A DNA stretch of 64,000 bases from CBDCNH01 sp965219015 (lineage in GTDB: Bacteria > Pseudomonadota > Alphaproteobacteria > Rhodobacterales > Rhodobacteraceae): the NCBI GenBank assembly GCA_965219015.1, contig CBDCNH010000005.1, positions 791,747 to 855,746 on the forward strand, written 5' to 3'. Below the pieces are notes generated by a model. The model was given only the letters and a program-made list of their open reading frames with translations, was not told where the DNA came from and did not search any database. Positions 1 to 8,786 of the stretch are shown here, one piece after another. Made by a program: the position numbers and the translations under genes. Each line of letters opens with the position of its first letter. Positions within the stretch are counted from its first letter, which is position 1.

Positions 1-132
1 GCCGGCGGCGCCGGGCGGCAGACCGGCATTCGCCTGCAGCTCGGGCAGCACCGCATTGATCGCGAACCAGAGCGAGGTGCCCGCGAATTGCGAGACCGCG
101 ACGGCGGGCAGGATGCGGCGCGGAACCTTCAA
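1..132 (-). CDS. MFS transporter, N-terminal fragment
   Basis: Only the first 44 codons are inside the window; the gene runs off its left edge. The visible N-terminus contains SQFAGTSLWFAINAVLPEL, which looks like the first transmembrane helix and periplasmic turn of a major facilitator superfamily permease. The likely start is TTG at 132-130, which overlaps the TGA stop of the upstream rhomboid gene (shared bases TTGA). That implies translational coupling. No substrate can be inferred from so short a piece, and the family call rests on the helix alone. Confidence 0.6.
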   Translation of the reverse strand, partial: MKVPRRILPAVAVSQFAGTSLWFAINAVLPELQANAGLPPGAAG

Positions 133-752
133 CCGAGGAAGTAAGCGAGCGCCCGCTGGAACGCGGCAGAGTCGGTGATGGCAACGAAGGCCACACCCGC
201 CAAGGCCCCCGACAGATGCGCGTCGTGGTTGACGCGGCCGCGCGACTGTCGCGAGGCATACCAGGTGTAGGCGAGATAGGCGAGGGCGAACAGCGGTGAC
301 GGGATCGGAACGGGTATCGGCAGGATGAAGATCGAGCCGGAAGGGAAGTAGAGGATCGATGCGAACAGCACCGCCAGGATCGCACCCGAGGCGCCGAGCG
401 TGCGGTATTCAGGGTCGTGGCGGTGCTTGATCCAGGTGCCGGCATCGCTGGCCAGCAAGCCGACGGCGTAGAGGGCGACGAAGCGCCCGGTGCCGATGTC
501 GCGTTCCAGCGAGAACGCGAAGGCCCAGAAGGTGAAGCCGTTGAAGAACAGATGCGCCAGATCGGCGTGGATGAAGCCGCTGGTGATGGGCGTCCACCAT
601 TCGCCACGCGACACCAACCAATGCGGCCTGAACAGCCCGCGCTCGATGACCGCCGGCGCGATGTAGAGGCCGACCAGGCTGGCGATGACGATGGCGGCGA
701 GCAGCAGCGCCGAAGCCGGTGCGCCGTTGGCGAGCATCGAGAGGCGATCCAT
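129..752 (-). CDS. Rhomboid family intramembrane serine protease
   Basis: A 207-residue inner-membrane protein with about six hydrophobic segments, the size of a minimal bacterial rhomboid. The catalytic dyad is visible: Ser122 in GASG and His179 in the segment HDAHLSG of the last helix. An oxyanion-type Asn71 sits in the HLFFNGFTFW segment of the second helix. Rhomboids cleave transmembrane substrates within the bilayer; the substrate here is unknown. The stop overlaps the start of the MFS gene, so the two are probably one transcript. The start is ATG at 752. Confidence 0.9.
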   Translation of the reverse strand: MDRLSMLANGAPASALLLAAIVIASLVGLYIAPAVIERGLFRPHWLVSRGEWWTPITSGFIHADLAHLFFNGFTFWAFAFSLERDIGTGRFVALYAVGLLASDAGTWIKHRHDPEYRTLGASGAILAVLFASILYFPSGSIFILPIPVPIPSPLFALAYLAYTWYASRQSRGRVNHDAHLSGALAGVAFVAITDSAAFQRALAYFLG

Positions 753-775
753 GCAGGAAGTCTAGGGTCGGGCCT

Positions 776-830
776 TTGCCGGGCCTGTGCCTGGCCTGTG
801 CCGAGCTGGTGCCGGGCTGGAGCCGGGTTG
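776..830. repeat. 11-nt tandem repeat, five units
   Basis: Five consecutive 11-nt units with consensus GTGCCGGGCTG occupy the gap between the rhomboid and flavoprotein starts, ending 25 nt before the flavoprotein ATG. Units 3 and 4 differ at one position; the others differ at a few. The period equals roughly one helical turn, so any protein bound per unit would face the same side of the DNA. Replication slippage is the simpler explanation. Confidence 0.7.
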
Positions 831-855
831 GCCACGGGCAGTGATACTTTCGAAG

Positions 856-1992
856 ATGGACATCGACGTTCTGGTGCTGGGAGCCGGGCCAGCCGGCCTT
901 GCCGTCGCCGCAGCACTCGCCGGCCGTGGCCGGCGTGCCCACATCCTAGAGAAGGCCCAGCACGCCGGAGCCTCGTGGCGCGAGCACTACGAGCGGTTGC
1001 GGCTGCACACGGTGAAGTCGCACAGCGCCCTGCCGGGGCTTCCGTTTGCCGATCATCTGCCGCGTTATGTTCCACGCCGCGAGGTGGCCGAGTACCTGGT
1101 GCGTTATGCCGAGCACTTCGACCTGCACCCGCAGTTCGGCGAAGAAGCGGTGAGCGTGATCCGGCAGGGCGACGGCTGGCTCACGACGACGGCATCCGGC
1201 CTGCACTTCGAGTCGAATGCCGTGGTCGTCGCCACCGGCGCCAATCGGGTGCCGTTGATGCCGCTGTTCGAGGGCCAGGAAGGCTTTGCAGGGCGCATCC
1301 TGCACAGCCGCGACTACCGCAACGCCACGCCCTTCGCCGGGCAGCGCGTGCTCGTGGTCGGCATGGGCAACACCGGCGCCGAGATCGCCCTCGACCTCGT
1401 CGAACACGGTGTATCGACGGCGCTGTCGGTGCGCTCGCCGATCAGCGTCGTCTACCGCGATGTGCTGGGCCGGCCGACGCAGTTGAGCGCGATCGCGCTT
1501 GCCCGCTTGCCTCACGTCTTCGGCGACGCCATCGCCCTCTGGATGCGCCGGCTGACCGTCGGCGACACGGGCCGCTACGGCCTGCTCCTGCGCGACAGCT
1601 CGCCGCTGTACGACCTGCGCGAACTCGGCAAGACACCGGTCATCGACGTCGGCACGCTGGCCCGAATCGAGTCGGGCGAGATCCGGATGCACCCAGGCAT
1701 CGAGCGTCTCACGACGCACTGTGCTCGGTTCGTCGACGGCAGCGAGGCCTCGTTCGATGCCCTGATCGCCGCCACCGGCTATCGGTCGAACGTCCAGGCG
1801 CTGTTCCCGAACCACGCGATCGACCTCGACGCCAACGGTCTGCCGACACGGCTTGCGGGCGCGGGCGATCTCGCCGGCGTGTATTTCGTCGGCTTCGACA
1901 CGCGTCAGGCGGGCGGATTGCTGCGTACGATCGGCACGCAGGCACACGCCGTATCCGACGCCCTCTGCGCGGCCTCCACCACCACCGCCTGA
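856..1992 (+). CDS. FMO-like flavin-containing monooxygenase/oxidoreductase
   Basis: A 378-residue two-dinucleotide-fold flavoprotein. The FAD-binding GAGPAG motif is at residues 9-14 and the NAD(P)H-binding GMGNTG motif at 169-174. The flavin monooxygenase fingerprint F-x-G-x3-H-x3-Y is intact at 144-154 (FAGRILHSRDY). An ATGY motif typical of class B monooxygenases lies near the C-terminus. Members oxygenate soft nucleophiles or indole-type side chains; the substrate here is unknown. ATG 856 was chosen because the residues before it are translated repeat DNA. The M20 gene begins 14 nt downstream, so the two are probably co-transcribed. Confidence 0.85.
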   Translation: MDIDVLVLGAGPAGLAVAAALAGRGRRAHILEKAQHAGASWREHYERLRLHTVKSHSALPGLPFADHLPRYVPRREVAEYLVRYAEHFDLHPQFGEEAVSVIRQGDGWLTTTASGLHFESNAVVVATGANRVPLMPLFEGQEGFAGRILHSRDYRNATPFAGQRVLVVGMGNTGAEIALDLVEHGVSTALSVRSPISVVYRDVLGRPTQLSAIALARLPHVFGDAIALWMRRLTVGDTGRYGLLLRDSSPLYDLRELGKTPVIDVGTLARIESGEIRMHPGIERLTTHCARFVDGSEASFDALIAATGYRSNVQALFPNHAIDLDANGLPTRLAGAGDLAGVYFVGFDTRQAGGLLRTIGTQAHAVSDALCAASTTTA

Positions 1993-2006
1993 CGAGAGGA
2001 ACTTTG

Positions 2007-3281
2007 ATGCTCGACCGAACCCTCGCCGCCCCGTCGCTGGGCGATCTGATCGACACCGCCGCCGACGCCGTCGAGCCACGCGTCGTCGCCTGGCGCCGCG
2101 ATTTCCACGAGCATCCGGAGCTCGGCAACCGCGAAGTGCGAACCGCCGGGATCGTCGCCGAACACCTGCGCGCACTCGGCCTCGACGAGGTTCGAACCGG
2201 CGTCGCCCACACGGGCGTGGTCGGCCTGCTCAAGGGCGCTTTGCCCGGCCCGGTGGTCGCCTTGCGCGCCGACATGGACGCGTTGCCGGTGGCCGAGGAG
2301 GTCGACCTGCCGTTCGCGTCGAAGGTGCGCGCCGTCTGGAACGGCGAGGACGTGGGCGTCATGCATGCCTGCGGCCACGACGCGCACACCGCCATTCTGA
2401 TGGGCGTGGCCGAGGTGCTGGCCGGCCTGCGCGACCGGCTGCCCGGCTCGGTCAAGTTCATCTTCCAGCCGGCCGAGGAGTTGCCGCCCGAAGGCGAGGA
2501 CGGCGGCGCCAAGATGATGATCGCCGAGGGCGCCATGGAGCGGCCGTTGCCGCAGGCGGTGTTCGGCCTGCATGTCACCTCGCGACTGCCGACCGGCGTG
2601 ATCGGTTATCGGCCGGGGCCGACGATGGCCAGCGCCGACAACCTCTCGATCACCGTCAAAGGCCGGCAGACGCACGGCGCCATGCCCTGGTACGGCGTCG
2701 ATCCCATCGTCACCGCGGCGCAGGTGGTGCTGGGCCTGCAGACGGTGGTGAGCCGGCAGCTCGACTTGACGCAGGAGCCGGCCGTGGTGACGATCGGCGT
2801 CATCAAGGGCGGCGTACGCGAGAACATCATTCCCGATTCGGTCGAGATGCGCGGCACGATCCGCAGTTTCGACGAAGTGATGCGCGACGACATCCACGAA
2901 CGCGTGACCACGCTTGCCGAAGCCGTCGCCCGGGGCTCGCGTGCCGAGTGCACGGTGTGCATCCGCAAGAACTATCCGGTGACGGTGAACGACCCGGCGC
3001 TCACCGCGCAGATGCTGCCGACCTTGCAGCGCGTGGCCGGTGCCGAGCATGTGATGCTGGTGCCCAAGGTGATGGGCTCGGAAGACTTCTCGTTCTTTGC
3101 GCGCGTGGTGCCGGGGGTGTTCTTCTTCGTCGGCGTGACACCGAACGATCGAGACCCGACCACCGTGGCTCCCAACCATTCGCCGCGCTTTTTCGTCGAC
3201 GAGCAAGGTCTGCGGCTCGGCGTGCGGGCGCTGGCGCAGATGAGCGTCGACTATCTGGAAGCGACGGCCCAGCCGTCTTGA
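2007..3281 (+). CDS. M20 family amidohydrolase (hippurate hydrolase-like)
   Basis: A 424-residue metal-dependent amidohydrolase of the M20D/HipO type, which cleaves N-acyl or amide bonds of small compounds such as N-acyl amino acids. Metal ligands are visible in MHACGHDAH (Cys122, His124) and QPAEE (Glu157, Glu158), with Asp91 in the ALRADMDALPV motif and an HEHPEL motif near residue 34. The start ATG at 2007 is preceded by a GAGAGGA ribosome site. It lies just after the flavoprotein gene, so a joint oxidation and amide-hydrolysis route is possible but unproven. Confidence 0.88.
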   Translation: MLDRTLAAPSLGDLIDTAADAVEPRVVAWRRDFHEHPELGNREVRTAGIVAEHLRALGLDEVRTGVAHTGVVGLLKGALPGPVVALRADMDALPVAEEVDLPFASKVRAVWNGEDVGVMHACGHDAHTAILMGVAEVLAGLRDRLPGSVKFIFQPAEELPPEGEDGGAKMMIAEGAMERPLPQAVFGLHVTSRLPTGVIGYRPGPTMASADNLSITVKGRQTHGAMPWYGVDPIVTAAQVVLGLQTVVSRQLDLTQEPAVVTIGVIKGGVRENIIPDSVEMRGTIRSFDEVMRDDIHERVTTLAEAVARGSRAECTVCIRKNYPVTVNDPALTAQMLPTLQRVAGAEHVMLVPKVMGSEDFSFFARVVPGVFFFVGVTPNDRDPTTVAPNHSPRFFVDEQGLRLGVRALAQMSVDYLEATAQPS

Positions 3282-3303
3282 AAGGCCCCGCGCTGCGTAT
3301 CGA

Positions 3304-3702
3304 TCAGGGCGCGATCACGTCCAGCGTCGGAAAGTAGGTTCTGAACCGTCTGGCGTCGCGTGTGAGCAGGCTCCAGCCTTGCACCGCTGCATGGGCGCCA
3401 ATGAAAAAGTCGGGCAGCACCTGCGGCTTGCTGCCGCCGCGTCGGCGATAGCGCGAAAAGGCTTGGCCGGCGAGGAACAGTGCCGGGCGCGGAATCTCGT
3501 GCCAGGCGAGCCGAAGCCCTGCGATCGTCCTGTCCAGGGCTTCCAGCGTTGAAAACGACAGGGACAACTCGGCGTAGATCACCGGGTTGATCGCCAAGGC
3601 GTTGATCGCTGCCTGTGCGCTCAGTTGAGCGATCGACCAGTCGGCCCACTGCGGGTCGTCTTGCACGACATCGATCAGGACATTCGTGTCGACCAGCAAC
3701 AT
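3304..3702 (-). CDS. vapC: PIN-domain toxin, VapC type
   Basis: A 132-residue PIN-domain ribonuclease. The four acidic residues that bind Mg/Mn are all present: Asp5 in VDTNVL, Glu45 in YAEL, Asp98 in PDFFIGAHA and Asp116 in TRDARRF. The toxin appears intact. The start ATG at 3702 overlaps the last base of the antitoxin stop (TGATG), the usual coupled arrangement. VapC toxins generally cleave tRNA or rRNA; the target here cannot be read from the sequence. Confidence 0.9.
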   Translation of the reverse strand: MLLVDTNVLIDVVQDDPQWADWSIAQLSAQAAINALAINPVIYAELSLSFSTLEALDRTIAGLRLAWHEIPRPALFLAGQAFSRYRRRGGSKPQVLPDFFIGAHAAVQGWSLLTRDARRFRTYFPTLDVIAP

Positions 3703-3953
3703 CAATCGTCGTCGCTGCGCAGCAACTTCATCAGGTCGTCGGTGCGCCATTGCACATCGGCCTTGCCACGAGCGGCCTCGAAGCGATTCTTCGGTGCAAG
3801 GCGTTTGCCCCTGACTGCAGACGCATGTCGCAGAAGAACCGCGTTGCCGTCATGAACCAGAAATTCGACCGGCATGCCCGGCAGCAAGCCGAGTGCATCA
3901 CGAACATGCTTTGGGATCGTGACTTGGCCCTTGCTCGTCAGGGTGGTCGGCAT
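3702..3953 (-). CDS. vapB: AbrB/SpoVT-type antitoxin, VapB
   Basis: An 83-residue antitoxin beginning MPTTLTSKGQVTIPKHVRDA, a classic swapped-hairpin AbrB DNA-binding domain. The C-terminal half is charged and would wrap the PIN toxin. ATG 3953 is preferred over the in-frame GTG at 3956 because a GGAGG ribosome site (complement of 3958-3962) is better spaced for it. It overlaps vapC by one base. Autoregulation is expected through the inverted repeat just upstream. Confidence 0.9.
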   Translation of the reverse strand: MPTTLTSKGQVTIPKHVRDALGLLPGMPVEFLVHDGNAVLLRHASAVRGKRLAPKNRFEAARGKADVQWRTDDLMKLLRSDDD

Positions 3954-3966
3954 CACCGCCTCCGAT

Positions 3967-3996
3967 AGTATTACCTGGCATTGTAGTAGTAATACT
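3967..3996 (-). promoter_or_regulatory. vapBC operator and -10 region
   Basis: A perfect 8-bp inverted repeat (AGTATTAC at 3967-3974, GTAATACT at 3989-3996) is separated by 14 bp. The spacer holds TACAAT on the minus strand (3985-3980), five of six matches to the -10 consensus. The patch is AT-rich against its GC-rich surroundings. Its position 14-43 bp before the antitoxin ATG fits an autorepression site for VapB/VapBC. No good -35 hexamer is visible. Confidence 0.75.
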
Positions 3997-4084
3997 CGAA
4001 TCGCGTTGCGGCGACGCCGCGATCTGCAACCAGCCGCCTACCTGCACCGCAATGCCATGCATTGCATGGCAACGGTGATCCCGA

Positions 4085-5542
4085 TCAGCCGCAGCCAGCG
4101 GCGACCGGTATGCCGGCCATCTGCAAGGCGCTCGCCATCATGTCCCGATGCTCGGGATGCTTGTGCGGGAAGCTGCGCTCGAACACGCGGACGGAATAAC
4201 CGGGATGGTCGTTGCAGGCGCGCAAGGCGAAGCCCTTCGACTCGGCCTCGCGGCCGGCGAGCGCCAGGCAGGCAGCGGCGATGGCGTGGATGTGGAAGTG
4301 CGCATTCGGCTCGCGGGTGGCGCGCACGCTCCACTGCGCCGCATCGGCGTAGTGACCGCCGATCGCGAGCGAAATGGCCCGCGACGATTCCATCGCGAAC
4401 AAGAGCGGATCGTAGGGACTCAAGCGTTCCGCGGCGGCCAGCTCGGGCAGCGCCTGCAGGCCGGCGCCGACATGGGCGCGGATGAAGCCGAGCGCGTAGT
4501 GGCCTTGCGCGAAGTTGGGGTTGGCGAGCAGCGACCGGTCGATCGCCTGCAGCGCCGGGTCGTGCTGGCGGGCGAGGAACAGTGCGCAGTGGCCGACCGT
4601 CCAGTGGCCCATCTGCTCGATCGCGCGGATCGAGGCGCGTGCCGTGACGAACAGGCCGCGCAGCCGGCCGAGCATGGCGGTGAGGTCGGCGGCCAGGCCT
4701 TCGGCCAGCACCGGGTCGAGCGCTCTCGTGTGGCGAGCGCCGAGGTCGGCGAAGCCGAGCACGGCCACCGACGGCTTGTCGGGCAGCACGAGCGGCGAGT
4801 CGTCGTCGAGGCGGCGCCAGGCCGCGACGAGGGCGTGATCGGAGACGCCTTCTGCGCGGTAGCGGGCACGCATCGCGTCGAATGCGGTCCTGGCATGGCG
4901 ATGGCCGTCGACCTCGGCCGAGCGGGCCAGCAGGTGGGCGTTGGCGACGGTATCCAGCGGATCGTGCGCGGCACGCTTGCGCGCCCGCGCCAGCGCCTCG
5001 TCGCCTTGTGAAGCGCGGGCCGCCTGCTCGTCGAGCACGCGGCGGTGCAGGCTGCGCGCGACCTCGCGTTCGCCTTCGATCCAGAGTTGATAGCGGTCGC
5101 TGGCCGCAAGGTCGAGGTCGTGCGGAAAGCCGGCCGCGAGGGCCGTCTCGATGCTGCCGAGCTGCGCATCGGACAGGCCCTCGGGCGCTTGCTCCAGCAG
5201 CGCCCTGGCCTGCAGCACATCCACGGCGATGAGCTGCCGGTCGAGCCCGATCGAGCCTGCATCGGCTTGCAAGGCCTGACCAGTCGGCGCCTCGAGCAAC
5301 GGTCGCAGCTTGGCGAGGCTCCAGCGCAAAGCAGCGCGCGGGTCGGCCGCCGACTGCCACAGCAGCTCGCACAGCTTGTCGCGACGGTGCGGGCCGGCCT
5401 CGACGGCCAGATAGGCGAGCAGGGCGCGGGTCTTGCGCGATTTCGGCAACGCACGCGGCGCTTCGCCGCAGGTGATCGACACGTCTCCCAGCAGGCGAAT
5501 CGTCAAGGGTGGCGCGTCGGCGGAAGGCTTCTGGTCTTCCAT
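4085..5542 (-). CDS. SARP/BTAD-type transcriptional regulator with TPR region
   Basis: A 485-residue regulator. Residues about 10-100 form an OmpR-like winged helix (IRLLGDVSITCGE, then LLAYLAVEAGPHRRDKL and AALRWSLAKLR), followed by a BTAD-type helical domain to about 240. A linker with PSVAVLGFADLG, like TolB/CadC-type regulators, leads into a C-terminal TPR region of about 190 residues. No kinase or cyclase motifs are seen. It is divergent from the methyltransferase gene and probably controls it. ATG 5542 is chosen because the preceding in-frame residues look non-coding. Confidence 0.8.
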   Translation of the reverse strand: MEDQKPSADAPPLTIRLLGDVSITCGEAPRALPKSRKTRALLAYLAVEAGPHRRDKLCELLWQSAADPRAALRWSLAKLRPLLEAPTGQALQADAGSIGLDRQLIAVDVLQARALLEQAPEGLSDAQLGSIETALAAGFPHDLDLAASDRYQLWIEGEREVARSLHRRVLDEQAARASQGDEALARARKRAAHDPLDTVANAHLLARSAEVDGHRHARTAFDAMRARYRAEGVSDHALVAAWRRLDDDSPLVLPDKPSVAVLGFADLGARHTRALDPVLAEGLAADLTAMLGRLRGLFVTARASIRAIEQMGHWTVGHCALFLARQHDPALQAIDRSLLANPNFAQGHYALGFIRAHVGAGLQALPELAAAERLSPYDPLLFAMESSRAISLAIGGHYADAAQWSVRATREPNAHFHIHAIAAACLALAGREAESKGFALRACNDHPGYSVRVFERSFPHKHPEHRDMMASALQMAGIPVAAGCG

Positions 5543-5708
5543 GCGGGCTGAAGTGTTCGGTAAACGGCGAATGTGGCGCATAAGGCGCTGCGACGCAAAT
5601 CACGACGGCCATTCACACGCCCATGCCAACGATCCTGCAAACGCCTGCTCGCGACCATCGACGGGTCGAACCATCGACGCACCGTCACCCACCGCAAGGA
5701 GCAAAGTC

Positions 5709-6563
5709 ATGAACGAAGCCGTCACCAGACCCGCCAACAGCGCCCCGCCATCGGCACCCGCCGCTTCGCTCGAGGCCATCAAGACCAAGCAGCAGGCGAT
5801 GTGGTCGTCGGGCGACTACGCCGTGGTCGGCACCACGCTGCAGATCATCGGCGAGACGCTCTGCGAAGCGCTCGATGTGCGTGCCGGCGAGCGGGTGCTC
5901 GACGTCGCCGCCGGCAACGGCAACGCGACGCTCGCCGCGGCCCGACGCTTCGCCGACGTGACCTCGACCGACTATGTGCAGGCCCTGCTCGACAAGGGCG
6001 CGCAGCGTGCCAAGGCCGATCAGCTCGAGGTGGCCTTTCGCGTCGCCGATGTCGAGAACCTGCCGTTCGCGGCGGCCAGCTTCGATGTCGTGCTCTCGAG
6101 CTTCGGTGTGATGTTCGCGCCCGACCACGAACGAGCCGCCGCACAGATGCTTCGCGTCACGCGGTCGGGCGGCCGCATCGGCCTGGCGAACTGGACACCC
6201 GATGGCTTCATCGGCCAGTTGTTCAAGACCGTCGGCAAGCACGTGCCGCCGCCGCCCGGTGTGCAGTCGCCGGCGCTGTGGGGCATCGAAGCGCACCTGC
6301 GCAAGCTGTTCGGCGCGCAAGCATCGAGCCTCGGCATCGCGCGCCGGACCTTCGCGTTCCGCTACCGGTCGGCCGAGCATTTCATCGAGGTCTTCCGTTC
6401 ACTCTACGGGCCGGTTCTGAAGGCTTTCGAGACGCTGGACGGCAAAGGGCAGAAGTCGCTGGACGACGACCTCCACACATTGCTCGCCGGATCGAACCGG
6501 GACGGCGAAAAGTCGCTCATCGTCGACGGCGAATACCTCGAAGCGGTGGTCGTCAAGCGCTGA
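5709..6563 (+). CDS. Class I SAM-dependent methyltransferase
   Basis: A 284-residue Rossmann-fold methyltransferase. Motif I is VLDVAAGNGNATLAAA, with an acidic motif II (TSTDYVQALL) and a motif IV region FDVVLSSFGVMF. It resembles UbiE/menG-like small-molecule methyltransferases. The start ATG at 5709 follows an AAGGAGCAAAG ribosome site. The gene is divergent from the SARP regulator across a 166-bp gap containing the 9-nt direct repeat CCATCGACG at 5655 and 5671, a possible regulator site. The substrate is unknown. Confidence 0.85.
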   Translation: MNEAVTRPANSAPPSAPAASLEAIKTKQQAMWSSGDYAVVGTTLQIIGETLCEALDVRAGERVLDVAAGNGNATLAAARRFADVTSTDYVQALLDKGAQRAKADQLEVAFRVADVENLPFAAASFDVVLSSFGVMFAPDHERAAAQMLRVTRSGGRIGLANWTPDGFIGQLFKTVGKHVPPPPGVQSPALWGIEAHLRKLFGAQASSLGIARRTFAFRYRSAEHFIEVFRSLYGPVLKAFETLDGKGQKSLDDDLHTLLAGSNRDGEKSLIVDGEYLEAVVVKR

Positions 6564-6633
6564 GCCGCAAGGCGCCACGCATGAAGTCGGCCGTTCGAGT
6601 AAAACGCTTCTTCCGTCACCAGCAGGAAGAACG

Positions 6634-7149
6634 ATGACCACGACCAAGATGGCAGCAGGCGAGAAGTTTCCGGCGATGCAATGGCAGGCCGTCTCCGGCG
6701 AGCCGATCGATCCGGCAAGCGGCAAGGGTTGGCGTGCGCTGATCGTCTATCGCGGCAAGCACTGCCCGTTGTGCAAGAACTACCTCGGCACCCTGAACGA
6801 GATGCTCGACGAGTTCAAGGCGGCAAACATCGAGGTCGCGGCGATCTCGGCCGACCCGAAGGACAAGGCCGAGACCGAAGCCGCCGAATGCGGCTGGAAG
6901 TTTCCGGTCGGCTACGACCTGTCGCCCGCGCAGATGCGAAAGCTGGGTCTTTACATCTCGGATCCGCGCTCGCCTCAGGAAACCGACCGGCCGTTCTCGG
7001 AGCCGGGACTGTTCGTGCTCAACCCCGACGGCAACGTGCAGATCATCGACATCTCCAACGCGCCCTTTGCGCGCCCCGATCTGAAGTCGCTCCTGAAGGG
7101 CGTTCAGTTCGTGATGAGCAAGGACTATCCGATTCGCGGTCGGGCCTGA
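6634..7149 (+). CDS. Peroxiredoxin/AhpC-TSA-like thioredoxin-fold protein
   Basis: A 171-residue cytosolic protein with a thioredoxin fold and a CPLC motif (Cys44, Cys47) in the segment YRGKHCPLCKNY. Residues 65-75 (EVAAISADPKD) match the AhpC/TSA family pattern. The CxxC pair suggests a reductase or a two-cysteine peroxiredoxin-like role against peroxides. The start ATG at 6634 follows an AGGAAGA ribosome site. It lies 70 nt after the methyltransferase and may be co-transcribed with it. Confidence 0.8.
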   Translation: MTTTKMAAGEKFPAMQWQAVSGEPIDPASGKGWRALIVYRGKHCPLCKNYLGTLNEMLDEFKAANIEVAAISADPKDKAETEAAECGWKFPVGYDLSPAQMRKLGLYISDPRSPQETDRPFSEPGLFVLNPDGNVQIIDISNAPFARPDLKSLLKGVQFVMSKDYPIRGRA

Positions 7150-7255
7150 GACACGATCCGGGGCAAGACAAGCCGCGATGACTTCGCAGAGTTGACCATG
7201 AGCCAACGGGTCCACGCGAATACGTCGAAACCGCGCCGCATAACCGCGACGCGCT

Positions 7256-8782
7256 TTACATCACCGCGCCCACCTGCCACGGCACGAACTCGTTCTGCCC
7301 GTAGCCATGCCGCTCGCTCTTCGATCGCTCGCCCGAAGCCGTGGCGATCACGAGGTCGAAGATGCGCTGGCCCATTTGCTGGACCGACGCGGTGCCGTCG
7401 ACGATCTCGCCGCAGTTGATGTCCATGTCGTCTTCCTGGCGCCGCCAGAGCGCGGAGTTGGTGGCGAGCTTGAGGGAAGGCGAGGGCGCGCAGCCGTAGG
7501 CCGAACCGCGGCCGGTGGTGAAGCAGATCATGTTGGCGCCACCCGCCACCTGGCCGGTCGCGCTCACCGGGTCGTAGCCGGGCGTGTCCATGTAGACGAA
7601 GCCGTGCGCCGTCACCGGCTCGGCGTATTCGTACACCGCTTCGAGGTTGCTGGTGCCGCCCTTGGCCACCGCGCCGAGCGACTTCTCGAGGATGGTCGTC
7701 AGGCCGCCGGCCTTGTTGCCGGGCGACGGGTTGTTGTTCATCTCGCCTTCGTTGATGGCGGTGTAGTGCTCCCACCACTTGATGCGTGCCACCAGCTTCT
7801 CGCCGATGTCGCGCTGCACCGCGCGCCGCGTCAGCAGATGCTCGGCACCATAGATCTCGGGCGTTTCGGAGAGCACGGCCGTGCCGCCGTGTGCGACCAG
7901 CAGGTCGACCGCCGCGCCCAGCGCCGGGTTGGCGCTGATGCCCGAATAGCCGTCGGAGCCGCCGCACTGCAGGCCGATCGTGATGTGCGCGGCGCTGCAC
8001 GGCTCGCGTGTCACGGCATTGGCGCGCGGCAGCATGTCGTTGATAAGGGCGATGCCCTTGGCGACCGTCTTCGTCGTGCCGCCCGTGTCCTGGATGTTGA
8101 AGACGCGGAAGTTATCGCCTTCGGTCAGGTTGCCGGTGGCGAGCCAGGCGTTGATCTGGTTGGCTTCGCAGCCGAGGCCCACCACCAGCACGGCAGCGAA
8201 ATTGGCATGCGTCGCATAGCCGGTGAGCGTGCGTTCTAGGATGCGCATACCGAAGCCGGAGGTGTCCATGCCGCAGCCGGTGCCGTGCGTGAGGGCGACC
8301 ACGCCGTCGACGTTCGGATACTCGGCCAGCGCGCGCGGGTTGGTCGTTCGCGAGAAGTGGTCGGCGATGGCGCGCGCCGCCGTCGCTGAGCAGTTCACGC
8401 TGGTCAGCACGCCGATGTAGTTGCGCGTGGCGACGCGGCCGTCGGCACGCTTGATGCCCATGAAGCTGGCTTCGCGCGGCGCCGGCTGCGGCTTCACGTC
8501 GGCGCCGAACGCGTAGTCGCGCTCGAAGTCGCCCTTGTCGGGGCCCATGTCGAGGTTGTGCGTGTGCACGTGCTCGCCACGACCGATCGGCCTCGTCGCG
8601 AAGCCGATGATCTGGTCGTAGCGGCGCACGGCCTCGCCTGCGGCGATATCGCGGGCGGCGACCTTGTGGCCGGCCGGAACGAGGCCGCGCACCGCGAAGC
8701 CTTCGACGCTCGTGCCGCCGACGAGCTGGCTGCGGGCGATGACGACATCGTCGGCGGGGTGGAGGCGGATGAAGGGGCTCAT
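7256..8782 (-). CDS. uxaA: UxaA-family sugar-acid dehydratase (altronate/galactarate dehydratase type)
   Basis: A 508-residue full-length member of the UxaA/GarD family. An N-terminal SAF domain occupies residues 1-90, and the large catalytic domain contains NYIGVLTSVNCSATAARAI, THGTGCGMD and GLQCGGSDGYSG. These Fe-dependent enzymes dehydrate aldonic or aldaric acids such as D-altronate. The gene lies 4 nt after dctM in a dctP-dctQ-dctM-uxaA operon, which fits import and dehydration of a sugar acid. The exact substrate (altronate, galactarate or other) is not settled by sequence, and no uxaB or uxaC is nearby. Confidence 0.85.
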   Translation of the reverse strand: MSPFIRLHPADDVVIARSQLVGGTSVEGFAVRGLVPAGHKVAARDIAAGEAVRRYDQIIGFATRPIGRGEHVHTHNLDMGPDKGDFERDYAFGADVKPQPAPREASFMGIKRADGRVATRNYIGVLTSVNCSATAARAIADHFSRTTNPRALAEYPNVDGVVALTHGTGCGMDTSGFGMRILERTLTGYATHANFAAVLVVGLGCEANQINAWLATGNLTEGDNFRVFNIQDTGGTTKTVAKGIALINDMLPRANAVTREPCSAAHITIGLQCGGSDGYSGISANPALGAAVDLLVAHGGTAVLSETPEIYGAEHLLTRRAVQRDIGEKLVARIKWWEHYTAINEGEMNNNPSPGNKAGGLTTILEKSLGAVAKGGTSNLEAVYEYAEPVTAHGFVYMDTPGYDPVSATGQVAGGANMICFTTGRGSAYGCAPSPSLKLATNSALWRRQEDDMDINCGEIVDGTASVQQMGQRIFDLVIATASGERSKSERHGYGQNEFVPWQVGAVM

Positions 8783-8786
8783 GGCG

